Source: Nitrospinota bacterium (GTDB lineage: Bacteria; UBA8248; JACPRG01). Taken from it: DNA of 9,037 nt. The notes under the pieces are model-generated. The model was given only the letters and a program-made list of their open reading frames with translations, was not told the DNA's origin and made no database searches. The position numbers and the translations under genes were made by a program. Positions 1-8,279 of this stretch are shown here, piece by piece; the first letter of the stretch is position 1; every line of letters begins with the position of its first letter. The stretch lies in NCBI GenBank assembly GCA_030740135.1, contig JASLXW010000138.1, positions 1-9,037 of the forward strand, written 5' to 3'.

Positions 1-221
1 AATCGCTCCAGGGCCAGATAGAGTAGAAACGTCGCGCCCCCAAAGGCCAGAATCTGGGCCGCGTCGGACAGGAGAATCCCCCCGGGCTCCGGAAGGTCCC
101 GCCGGTCCGGGGAGTCCCCGCCGGGGGTCGGAAGGTCGGGCGCGGCGCCCGGCCGGGGAGTGGATGCATCGGCGCCTCCCGCGTCCCCGTCTTCAGCCGG
201 CCGGGATGTGTCAATGCCCAT
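1..221 (-). CDS. Hypothetical, probably membrane-anchored protein (N-terminal part, cut by window edge)
   Basis: I do not recognise this protein. The first 73 residues are visible, reading from an ATG at 221-219 off the left edge. Residues 1-48 are rich in Pro, Gly, Asp and Ala and look disordered and cytoplasmic. From about residue 49 a hydrophobic stretch begins (ILLSDAAQILAFGG, then TFLLYLAL), which looks like the first membrane helix. The start is supported by GAGG at 230-233, 8 bases upstream; there is no ATG, GTG or TTG further upstream in this frame before the rpsR stop. The gene follows rpsR in the same direction. In related gene orders a DUF2232/YybS-like membrane protein often lies between rpsR and rplI, and this could be one, but nothing seen here proves it. 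The frame is also open all the way back to the rpsR TGA, so the start is not fully certain. Confidence 0.5.
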   Translation of the reverse strand, partial: MGIDTSRPAEDGDAGGADASTPRPGAAPDLPTPGGDSPDRRDLPEPGGILLSDAAQILAFGGATFLLYLALER

Positions 222-309
222 GTCCGAAACCTCGGGAGTCGCTTCCCGCCGGGCTGAGTCTCCGGCTTGAATCCGGTTTTTCCCGCAGGCCCGGCCGGGA
301 AGCGCCCGG

Positions 310-325
310 GCCGCCTGAAGGCGGC
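310..325 (-). repeat. Small perfect hairpin in the rpsR 3' gap
   Basis: GCCGCC at 310-315 and GGCGGC at 320-325 form a perfect 6-bp stem around a 4-base loop. It begins 25 bases after the rpsR stop, inside the 129-base gap before the next start at 221. In the transcribed direction no T-run follows, so it does not look like a classical intrinsic terminator. It could protect the rpsR 3' end or slow RNA polymerase, or be a chance product of GC-rich sequence. Nothing else recognisable is seen in the gap. Confidence 0.35.
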
Positions 326-350
326 TCGCCCAGGGCCTTTCCGCCGCCTG

Positions 351-605
351 TCATTGCCGATCGACGGCGAAGGGCAACAGGGCGATGTTCCGGGCCCGCT
401 TGATGGCCGCGGTGAGCTGTCTTTGGTGGCGCGCGCAGTTGCCCGAAATTCTCCGAGAGATGATCTTCCCCCTCTCGGTCATCAAGTTCCGGATGCGGCG
501 AAGGTCCTTGTAATCAATGTGTTTCACCTTGTCCGCACAGAAGCGGCAGACCTTCTTGGGCACGTAGCGCTTCTTCTTTCTTCTGACCGGTTTCCTGAGT
601 GCCAA
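351..605 (-). CDS. rpsR: Small ribosomal subunit protein S18
   Basis: Ribosomal protein bS18, 84 residues, which binds next to S6 on the platform of the 30S subunit. Family hallmarks are visible: a basic N-terminus ([15 protein letters not shown]), the CRFCADK segment at 20-26, [17 protein letters not shown] at 32-48, and the conserved C-terminal [18 protein letters not shown] region. The length is normal for the family. The start is a TTG at 605-603, chosen because TAGGAG at 615-620 sits 9 bases upstream and the next residues [11 protein letters not shown] fit an S18 N-terminus. No ATG fits. The gene begins 12 bases after ssb, whose TAG stop forms part of its ribosome binding site, so the two are probably translationally coupled. 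The identity is secure. Confidence 0.97.
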   Translation of the reverse strand: MALRKPVRRKKKRYVPKKVCRFCADKVKHIDYKDLRRIRNLMTERGKIISRRISGNCARHQRQLTAAIKRARNIALLPFAVDRQ

Positions 606-614
606 AGGAAATGT

Positions 615-620
615 CTCCTA
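615..620 (-). promoter_or_regulatory. Ribosome binding site of rpsR, overlapping the ssb stop
   Basis: TAGGAG on the minus strand includes the ssb stop codon TAG and lies 9 bases before the rpsR TTG start. It is the main sequence evidence for the non-ATG start, and it ties rpsR initiation to termination on ssb. Confidence 0.75.
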
Positions 621-1055
621 GAAGGGAATGTCGTCATCGACGGAAGGGGGGGGCGCGCCCTCATCCGGGTCTTGCGCCCGGGGCTTTCGGCCGCCGTCTC
701 CCGCCTGGCCAGCTTGGCCGGCCTGGCCCGACTGGGGCATGAATTCCACGCTCTGGGCGACCACCTCGTGCTTGCTCCGCTTGGCGCCATCCTGCGCTTC
801 CCAGGTGCGGTATTGGAGCCGGCCTTCGATCAGCGCGGAGCGCCCTTTGGAGAGGTATTCACCCACCAGCTCGGCCTGCCGCCCGAAAGCCACGATGTCC
901 ACGAAGCAGGTGTCCTCCCGCTGTTCTTCGCCTTGACGGTACCGATGATTGACGGCGAGGCCGAAGTTGGCCACGGGCGTGCCTTGGGGCGTGTAGCGGA
1001 CTTCCGGATCGCGGGTGAGGTTGCCCAACAGGATCACTCGATTGTAGTTGGCCAT
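618..1055 (-). CDS. ssb: Single-stranded DNA-binding protein
   Basis: SSB of 145 residues, which coats single-stranded DNA in replication, recombination and repair. Residues 1 to about 106 form the OB-fold: NRVILLGNLTRDPEVRYTP at 5-23, CFVDIVAFGRQAE at 50-62, and the GRSALIEGRLQYRTWE strand region at 71-86, all typical of bacterial SSB. A linker rich in Gly, Gln and Ala follows, with three GQA copies at 110-118. The C-terminus ends in DDDIPF, the conserved acidic tip that docks partner proteins. The length is slightly short but normal. The ATG has a strong AGGAGG at 1066-1071, 10 bases upstream. It lies 33 bases after rpsF and 12 bases before rpsR. The rpsF-ssb-rpsR order is common, and S6, SSB and S18 are often co-transcribed. 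Confidence 0.97.
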   Translation of the reverse strand: MANYNRVILLGNLTRDPEVRYTPQGTPVANFGLAVNHRYRQGEEQREDTCFVDIVAFGRQAELVGEYLSKGRSALIEGRLQYRTWEAQDGAKRSKHEVVAQSVEFMPQSGQAGQAGQAGDGGRKPRAQDPDEGAPPPSVDDDIPF

Positions 1056-1088
1056 CTCGCTTCTTCCTCCTGACCCTCCGGCGCGGGG

Positions 1089-1658
1089 TTACGCCCCGGG
1101 TTCCACGTCCGGCGTCTCGGCTTCCGTTGCGGCCGGCTCGGGTTCCACCGCAGGCGCCTCGGCTTCCGCTACGGCCGGCTCGGGTTCCGCCGCGGCCGGC
1201 TCGGCGGCTTTCTCATCGGCTTCTTCCGGCGCCGGGGGGGCCTGTTCCGAAACGGATGATTCCGCCGGCGGACGCGTCCGCTCCGGCGCGCCGGGCGACG
1301 TTTTCTCGGCGGCTTCGCCCCCCTCCGCGTGTGTGCGCTCGCCGCGCAACAAATCGGGCGGGGTCGCTTCGTCGGCCCCGCACCGGACGGTGAGGTATTT
1401 CAGAACGTGCTCGGAGATTGTCAGGTGATTCTCCGTTTCGCGGATCACCTTGGCGGGACCGGTGTATCGATAGAGGACGTAGTGGCCGTACCGCTGCCGG
1501 CGAATGCCGTACGCGAGGCGTCTCTTCCCCCAATGCTCGAGGTTCGAGAGCTCGGCGCCGCCCGCCGTCAGGCGATCCCGGACGGCCTCGGCCTGGGTTT
1601 CGATCTCTTCATCGGACAGGTCGGGATGGAAGATCAGAATGGTTTCGTAGTGGGTCAT
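1089..1658 (-). CDS. rpsF: Small ribosomal subunit protein S6 with a long acidic C-terminal extension
   Basis: Ribosomal protein bS6, a 30S platform protein that pairs with S18. Residues 1 to about 95 form the S6 domain: MTHYETILIFHPDL at 1-14, HWGKRRLAYGIRRQRYGHYVLYRY spanning 42-65, and ISEHVLKYLTVR at 81-92. The protein is 189 residues long, against roughly 95-140 usually. The surplus is a tail from about residue 96 made almost wholly of Ala, Glu, Pro and Gly; it ends in two copies of a 14-residue repeat (EPEPAVAEAEAPAV and EPEPAATEAETPDV) and a partial third. The ATG at 1658 was chosen because GAGGAG lies 6 bases upstream and S6 proteins begin at this point. The frame stays open further upstream to 1781, but that stretch does not resemble S6. 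It is the first gene of the rpsF-ssb-rpsR set and follows a 176-base leader. Confidence 0.96.
   Translation of the reverse strand: MTHYETILIFHPDLSDEEIETQAEAVRDRLTAGGAELSNLEHWGKRRLAYGIRRQRYGHYVLYRYTGPAKVIRETENHLTISEHVLKYLTVRCGADEATPPDLLRGERTHAEGGEAAEKTSPGAPERTRPPAESSVSEQAPPAPEEADEKAAEPAAAEPEPAVAEAEAPAVEPEPAATEAETPDVEPGA
1101..1187 (-). repeat. 42-bp in-frame tandem repeat encoding the S6 tail
   Basis: Two adjacent 42-bp units, 1146-1187 and 1104-1145, encode EPEPAVAEAEAPAV and EPEPAATEAETPDV. A third unit starts at 1103 (EPGA) and is cut by the stop codon at 1089-1091. The two full units differ at several bases but keep the reading frame and the Ala/Glu/Pro composition. The GGCCGGCTCGG-type motif recurs again just beyond 1187, which suggests growth by unequal exchange or slippage. 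Confidence 0.8.
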
Positions 1659-1834
1659 CCAGTTCTCCTCTCGGGTTGGCAGCCCACAGGCCGAGACCGG
1701 CCCCGCCATGGGGCACCGGCCGCCTGGAGCAAGGAGAAATACGAAGCGGGGCAACCCTATCACAAGGGCTCCCCTGAGCACAATCGCTGTTTTCCCTATC
1801 TAGTCGGCGCCGGCCGGATCGGCAACCCGGGTTC
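1659..1834 (-). promoter_or_regulatory. Gap between hppA and rpsF: untranslated leader with possible weak promoter
   Basis: These 176 bases hold no gene I can support and are the longest non-coding stretch of the window. The rpsF ribosome binding site (1665-1670) and the hairpin at 1687-1726 lie at its downstream end. A TTGTGA (1760-1765) with TATTTC 18 bases further on (1736-1741), or TTGTGC (1778-1783) with TGATAG (1757-1762) at a short 15-base spacing, could serve as a sigma70-type promoter. Both matches are poor. No T-rich terminator follows hppA, so read-through from upstream remains possible. Confidence 0.35.
1687..1726 (-). promoter_or_regulatory. Three-tier hairpin in the rpsF leader, candidate S6:S18 autoregulatory element
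   Basis: On the plus strand CAGGC (1687-1691) pairs with GCCTG (1722-1726), CCGG (1697-1700) with CCGG (1716-1719), and CCCC (1701-1704) with GGGG (1710-1713), closed by a 5-base loop. Two internal loops separate the tiers. The structure ends 28 bases before the rpsF ATG, just upstream of its ribosome binding site. In many bacteria the S6-S18 complex represses its own mRNA by binding a leader hairpin that presents a CCG trinucleotide. CCGG elements are present here, but I cannot confirm that they occupy the required bulge. No T-run follows, so it is not a typical terminator. Confidence 0.45.
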
Positions 1835-3802
<1,968 letters not shown>

Positions 3803-3807
3803 CGAGC

Positions 3808-4416
3808 TCAATCTCCCTTCCGACCCTCTGGGATCCGATCCCGGTCCCAAGTTCGGATCAATCCAAAAACCCGATCGACGGCCATGTCGATCACCGCTTG
3901 TAACTCCCCGCGCTCATGGCGGGTAAACGGGCTCAGGACGTAATCGGCCTCGTTTCCCCGTTCGGACCCGCGGCCGATCCCCACCCGGATGCGGGCAAAA
4001 TCCCCTCCGCCCAGGCTCGCAATGATGGAACGGATTCCGCGTTGCCCGCCGTCTCCGCCCCCGCGCTTGAGGCGGACCTTTCCAAACTCGATGTCCAGGT
4101 CATCGTGGACGGCCAGCAGGTCCGCGGGCCCCAGGCCGTGCGCTTTCATCAGCCCCCGAACCGCCCCGCCGGAACGATTCATGTAGGTCTGCGGCTTGGC
4201 CAGGATGACGCGGCGGTCATAAAGAGAGCCATTGTCCGCAAGCGAACAACGGCCCGCTTCCTCGAACGCGACGCCCAGCCGGGCCGCCATTTCATCCACC
4301 ACGAGAAACCCGATGTTGTGGCGGGTCTCTTCGTACTCGGCCCCAGGATTTCCCATCCCGATGACCAGAACGATTTCACCCGGTTCCGGCCTGGGGCGGG
4401 GCTTGAAAAGCCTCAA
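3808..4416 (-). CDS. pth: Peptidyl-tRNA hydrolase
   Basis: Cytoplasmic esterase that recycles peptidyl-tRNA dropped from ribosomes, 202 residues. Family motifs: [18 protein letters not shown] at 20-37, with Asn23 and catalytic His33; [13 protein letters not shown] at 74-86, with Asn80; HDDLDIEFG at 104-112, with Asp105; and [10 protein letters not shown] at 141-150. The loop usually ending GGHNG reads [11 protein letters not shown] at 119-129, so the His-Asn pair known from E. coli (His113, Asn114) is Gln125-Arg126. The start is a TTG at 4416-4414 sharing TTGA with the rplY stop, which implies coupling. It gives a basic, proline-rich N-terminal extension of about 13 residues. The next in-frame ATG is at residue 21 and would delete the first strand, so I prefer TTG, although no well-spaced ribosome binding site is seen. 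Confidence 0.94.
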   Translation of the reverse strand: MRLFKPRPRPEPGEIVLVIGMGNPGAEYEETRHNIGFLVVDEMAARLGVAFEEAGRCSLADNGSLYDRRVILAKPQTYMNRSGGAVRGLMKAHGLGPADLLAVHDDLDIEFGKVRLKRGGGDGGQRGIRSIIASLGGGDFARIRVGIGRGSERGNEADYVLSPFTRHERGELQAVIDMAVDRVFGLIRTWDRDRIPEGRKGD

Positions 4417-5102
4417 TCCTTGGAGGGCTCTTCTTTGGCCGATTCGGCCGATTCGGACTCCTCTCCCTCCGCCTTGTCCTCGCCTTCCGCCGCCTCGACC
4501 TCTTCGCCTTCCTCCACCTCGGCCGGGGCCTCTTCCTCGACCGTTACGATGGTCACGCTGGCGACCGCCTCTTCGGTTTCGGTCAGGACGGTGACGCCCT
4601 CCGGAAATTCCAGGTCTTCCACATGGAGGACCTGTCCGATCAAGAGCTCGCTCACGTCGGCCCGAATGACGGGCGGGATGGCCGTCGGCAGACAGCGGAC
4701 GGTCAGGCTCGAGAGCAGCTGGCCGAGATAGCCGTCGTCCTGGGACACCCCGATGGGCGTGCCCTCCAGGTTGATGGGGATCTCGACCTCGATCTCCTGA
4801 TCCATGGAGATCCGAAGCAGGTCGGCGTGCAGGACCTCGCCCCGGACGGGGTCGCTCTGCAGGTCCCGGACCATGACCACACGCTTGACGTCCGCATCCC
4901 CCTCGACCCTGAGGCTCATGAGGGCGTTGACCCCCGCCTCCGTGTTCAAGAGCATTTGGAACTCCCGTGGGTCAAGGACAAGGGAGAGGTTCTCCCCTTC
5001 CCCGTACATCACCGCCGGGACGCCTCCGTTCCGGCGAACGCGGCGGGCGGCGCCTTTCCCCCGGCCTTCCCGGGGCTGGGCGTTCAACACCAACTCTTCC
5101 AT
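4413..5102 (-). CDS. rplY: Large ribosomal subunit protein L25, Ctc type
   Basis: 5S rRNA-binding ribosomal protein bL25 of the long Ctc/TL5 form, 229 residues. Residues 1 to about 92 form the L25 domain: REGRGKGAARRVRRNGGVPAV spans 11-31, and the signature RDLQSDPVRGEVLHADLLRI spans 79-98. Residues about 98-185 form the beta-rich C-terminal domain (EVEIPINLEGTPIGV at 105-119, VEDLEFPEGVTVL at 161-173). From about 188 to the end there is a Glu-rich, low-complexity tail. The ATG at 5102 was chosen for its GAGG 6 bases upstream and the fit to L25 N-termini; the frame stays open to 5162, but that part is the end of prs. It follows prs by 13 bases and overlaps pth. The prs-rplY-pth order is widespread in bacteria. 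Confidence 0.96.
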   Translation of the reverse strand: MEELVLNAQPREGRGKGAARRVRRNGGVPAVMYGEGENLSLVLDPREFQMLLNTEAGVNALMSLRVEGDADVKRVVMVRDLQSDPVRGEVLHADLLRISMDQEIEVEIPINLEGTPIGVSQDDGYLGQLLSSLTVRCLPTAIPPVIRADVSELLIGQVLHVEDLEFPEGVTVLTETEEAVASVTIVTVEEEAPAEVEEGEEVEAAEGEDKAEGEESESAESAKEEPSKD

Positions 5103-5115
5103 GACCTTCCTCTCA

Positions 5116-6057
<942 letters not shown>

Positions 6058-6061
6058 CGAT

Positions 6062-6076
6062 ATCGGGGTCCCCGAT
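6062..6076. repeat. Perfect palindrome ATCGGGGTCCCCGAT between tRNA-Gln and prs
   Basis: Seven-base arms flank a single central base. As RNA it can form a 6-bp stem with a 3-base loop. It lies 18 bases downstream of the tRNA 3' end and 4 bases upstream of the prs ATG. It covers the only purine-rich stretch that could serve as the prs ribosome binding site. Possible roles are tRNA trailer processing, control of prs translation, or a DNA-protein site. None can be chosen from sequence alone. Confidence 0.6.
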
Positions 6077-6094
6077 GGGTCAAGAACTGTACGC

Positions 6095-6169
6095 TGGCTG
6101 GGGCGGGAGGATTCGAACCTCCGTATGCTGGGTCCAAAACCCAGTGCCTTACCGCTTGGCTACGCCCCA
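6095..6169 (-). tRNA. tRNA-Gln, anticodon TTG
   Basis: A complete 75-base cloverleaf with encoded CCA. The acceptor stem TGGGGCG (6163-6169) pairs with CGCCCCA (6099-6105), followed by discriminator G and CCA (6095-6097). The D arm is GCC-AAGCGGTAA-GGC. The anticodon arm is CTGGG-TTTTGGA-CCCAG, giving anticodon TTG for glutamine codon CAA (and CAG by wobble). The T arm is GGAGG-TTCGAAT-CCTCC. It lies 21 bases after spoVG and 37 bases before prs on the same strand. It is therefore probably cut out of a longer mRNA, an arrangement also known upstream of prs in Geobacter-like genomes. Confidence 0.97.
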
Positions 6170-6190
6170 AGAAGGGGCAAATCCACTCCC

Positions 6191-6535
6191 TCAAAAAGGA
6201 TCCGTGAATCCGGGAGGGGGCGCCCCGTCGCCCGACCCCTCGCCCTCCGCGGGCGGCGTCGTTTGCCGGGGCTCCTGACGCTGGTGCAAGATCTCTTGGT
6301 ACCGGCCCAAAATCCGGTCTTCAATCATCCGACGGGTTTCGCTGTTCAGAGGGTGCGCGGTGTCCTTGAACGAGCCATCCTTGCACTTTCGACTCGGCAT
6401 GGCCACGAACAATCCGTTGGTCCCGTGAATGATCTTCAAGTCTCTGACGACGAAGCATTGATCAAAAGTGATGGTCACATAGGCCTTCAGCTTGTCTTCG
6501 TCAACGGGGTATACACGGACCTCAGTGATTTCCAT
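6191..6535 (-). CDS. spoVG: SpoVG family nucleic-acid-binding regulator
   Basis: A small protein of 114 residues. In Bacillus, Listeria, Staphylococcus and Borrelia, SpoVG proteins bind DNA and/or RNA and influence envelope, virulence or septation genes; in Gram-negative lineages the role is poorly known. Residues 1 to about 85 form the family fold: MEITEVRVYPVDEDKLKAYV at 1-20, FDQCFVVRDLKIIHG at 24-38, and the hallmark GLFVAMPSRKCKDGSFKDTA spanning 41-60, followed by HPLNSETRRMIE. A short Pro/Gly/Gln-rich tail follows to the end. The ATG at 6535 is preceded by a run of G with GGTGG, which supplies an unusual ribosome binding site. The gene lies 47 bases after ispE and just before tRNA-Gln. 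Sporulation itself is not implied. Confidence 0.96.
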   Translation of the reverse strand: MEITEVRVYPVDEDKLKAYVTITFDQCFVVRDLKIIHGTNGLFVAMPSRKCKDGSFKDTAHPLNSETRRMIEDRILGRYQEILHQRQEPRQTTPPAEGEGSGDGAPPPGFTDPF

Positions 6536-6544
6536 TCGCCACCA

Positions 6545-6561
6545 CCCCCCCCCTTTCGGGG
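6545..6561 (-). promoter_or_regulatory. G9 tract and CCCC-GAAA-GGGG hairpin upstream of spoVG
   Basis: The spoVG leader carries nine consecutive G (plus-strand C9 at 6545-6553), ending 9 bases before the ATG. Upstream of it, GAAA and CCCC complete a potential 4-bp stem with a GNRA tetraloop (pairs 6550-6553 with 6558-6561). The tract overlaps the zone where the ribosome binds. Its length could change by slippage, which would shift both pairing register and spacing. Sequencing error in the homopolymer is also possible. Confidence 0.5.
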
Positions 6562-6582
6562 CCCTTGGCTCCTTCGGAAACC

Positions 6583-7461
6583 TCAGAACATGCGGTCTTC
6601 CACTCCTAGAGTTCGGGTCAAGCGAGAATAGAACCCATCGCCCGCGATGCTCCGGGCGACGCGCTCCGCCCGCCGGGCATCACGAAACCATCCAAAGACC
6701 GTCGGCCCGCTCCCGCTCATGAGGGCGGGCTTTGCGCCCAGTCTCTCCAGCCGGGATTTTAATTCCCCGACGATGGGGTGGGCCGTGATCACCGGCCCCT
6801 CCAAGTCGTTCCGCCCCGCGTCCCACTCCGGCGGAAGCCGGGGAATCACGGGTTTTTCGCCCTTCATTTTAGGTTTGCCGGCAGGGAGTGTCAACCCGGA
6901 TTTCAACGCCCCGTACGCCCACGCGGTCGACACGGAAAGGGGCGGTTTGACCAGAACCACCGGACGGACCGGCCCGGGCGGGATCTCGGTCAGACGGTCC
7001 CCCTTTCCTTCACCCAAGGCGCACGATCCGCCCAGAAAAAACGGAACATCCGCCCCGAGTTCCTCCGCCATGGCCGAGAGGGCTTCCATCGAAAGACCCA
7101 GCTCCAACAGGGCGTTCAGGCCGAACAGAACCGCCGCCGCATCGGCGCTCCCTCCGCCCAGCCCCGCCGCGGCGGGGATCTTTTTCTCGATGTACACCGA
7201 ACAGCCTGCCGTGGAGCGCGTCTTCCCCAGCAAGAGTCCGGCCGCACGATGGGCGAGATTGAGCGCTCCATCGGGAACGTCGGGATGCGAGCACCAGACG
7301 CGCAGCCCCCGGGGTCGGCGCGTCAAGGTCACGCGGTCCCGCAGGGCCACTTTTTGAAGGACCGTCCGGACCTCGTGATATCCGTCCGGACGCCTGCCCC
7401 GCACAGTCAGGCCCAAGTTGATTTTCGCCGGAGGATAAAGACTCAGGGTCCGCGGGGTCAT
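6583..7461 (-). CDS. ispE: 4-diphosphocytidyl-2-C-methyl-D-erythritol kinase
   Basis: GHMP-family kinase of the MEP (non-mevalonate) isoprenoid pathway: it phosphorylates the 2-hydroxyl of CDP-methylerythritol using ATP. The protein has 292 residues, a normal length. Motifs: PAKINLGLTV at 11-20, with catalytic Lys13; RPDGYHEVRTVLQ at 24-36; the ATP-binding loop PAAAGLGGGSADAAA at 96-110; LGADVPFFL at 135-143, with catalytic Asp138; NDLE at 218-221; and the C-terminal MSGSGPTVFGWF at 248-259. The ATG at 7461 is 5 bases after the upstream stop. A TTG at 7470-7468 in the same frame overlaps that stop as TTGA and is an alternative start adding three residues. Neither has a strong ribosome binding site, which suggests translational coupling with the lipoprotein gene. 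Confidence 0.97.
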   Translation of the reverse strand: MTPRTLSLYPPAKINLGLTVRGRRPDGYHEVRTVLQKVALRDRVTLTRRPRGLRVWCSHPDVPDGALNLAHRAAGLLLGKTRSTAGCSVYIEKKIPAAAGLGGGSADAAAVLFGLNALLELGLSMEALSAMAEELGADVPFFLGGSCALGEGKGDRLTEIPPGPVRPVVLVKPPLSVSTAWAYGALKSGLTLPAGKPKMKGEKPVIPRLPPEWDAGRNDLEGPVITAHPIVGELKSRLERLGAKPALMSGSGPTVFGWFRDARRAERVARSIAGDGFYSRLTRTLGVEDRMF

Positions 7462-7466
7462 CGTTG

Positions 7467-8279
7467 TCAACGACCCATGGGGATCACGGGGACATCCGCG
7501 GGAACCGGGAGGTGGAAGGCCGGCGGCGTCAGGCCCCGGTTCACCGACACCCGGCCGTAATGGACCTCGAGGGTCCGCTCGTCCGGCCCCACTTCGACCG
7601 AGACATCCGTCGGGAGCAGCGTGTCCGCTTCCCTGCGATAGGCGTCGTACCGGACGGTCAACACGGCTTCTCCTCCGGGCCCGAGCGCCTGAAACCGGAT
7701 GGGCAGGAAGGTCCGGGCGTCGACCCACCAGCGGCGCGCCGACCCCCCGTTCATGAGGACTTCCAGGCGGTAGGCCCCGGGCCCGCCGCCCGAGCCGTCC
7801 CACGCGGCCCGGACTTGAGCCCCTTTTCCGGGCGCCGCGACTTCCGCCCAGAGAATATCCACCACTTCTTTGGGGAAAAGCGGAATTCCGATCCACTGAC
7901 GCAGGTTCTCAGGGGTGGCGCGCCCGCGGAAGTGCTTGCGGCTGCCGGGTTGGTAGGCCTGCAAACGGCCGTTGTGCGCGATGATGTAGATCAGCGGCCG
8001 GCCGAAGAAGTTGAGCGGCTCAAGCCGGATCGACCCCCCGGCCCGAAGAAGCAGGACCGCCTTTCCGACGTAACGCTCTTGCCCGGAATCCAGGGTGATT
8101 TCCACCAGTCCCCGCAGGTCGCGCATACGATTTCGCGCCCGCCGAACCCGTTCCAGGAGCGAATCGGGGCGGCTCAGGAACCGGCCGGCTTCCGGGGGGG
8201 GAGGGACGGCGGCGATGGAGGCGCAACCCGCCGCGGCGGCCAGGATCCACCCCGCCGCCGCGGTCCGAAGGGGTCTCAC
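7467..8279 (-). CDS. Outer-membrane lipoprotein, LolB/DUF4292-like
   Basis: A predicted lipoprotein of 270 residues. The N-terminus has Arg2 and Arg5, a hydrophobic core (AAAGWILAAAA) and a lipobox AAGC with acceptor Cys19. The residue after Cys19 is Ala, not Asp, which favours outer-membrane sorting by the Lol rule. A Pro-rich linker precedes a helix (LLERVRRARNRMRDLRGLVE at 41-60). Beta-strand-rich sequence then alternates charged and hydrophobic residues (KAVLLLRAGGSIRLEPLNFFG, 73-93; RWWVDARTFLPIRFQAL, 183-199), as expected for the open beta-barrel LolA/LolB fold. By known family and position it may receive or hold lipoproteins or lipid at the outer membrane, but this is inference. The start is a GTG at 8279-8277 overlapping the TPR stop as GTGA. 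An open frame extends to 8498, but it overlaps the TPR gene. Confidence 0.85.
   Translation of the reverse strand: MRPLRTAAAGWILAAAAGCASIAAVPPPPEAGRFLSRPDSLLERVRRARNRMRDLRGLVEITLDSGQERYVGKAVLLLRAGGSIRLEPLNFFGRPLIYIIAHNGRLQAYQPGSRKHFRGRATPENLRQWIGIPLFPKEVVDILWAEVAAPGKGAQVRAAWDGSGGGPGAYRLEVLMNGGSARRWWVDARTFLPIRFQALGPGGEAVLTVRYDAYRREADTLLPTDVSVEVGPDERTLEVHYGRVSVNRGLTPPAFHLPVPADVPVIPMGR

Noticed and set aside
267..1073. Plus-strand open frame of 268 codons across rpsR and ssb
   Set aside because: Antisense to two secure housekeeping genes; the translation has no family features.
1659..1781. N-terminal extension of S6 in the same open frame
   Set aside because: S6 proteins begin at MTHYETI-like sequence, a strong ribosome binding site precedes the ATG at 1658, and the extension covers the leader hairpin.
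6062..6076. Intrinsic terminator after tRNA-Gln
   Set aside because: The palindrome has no T-run on the transcribed side and lies 4 bases from the prs ATG.
6506..6535. Similarity of the SpoVG tail end (TDPF, encoded near 6194-6205) to the SSB acidic tip (DIPF)
   Set aside because: Only a few residues are shared and the acidic run typical of SSB tips is missing; the likeness is superficial. The coordinates given here mark the start of the gene.
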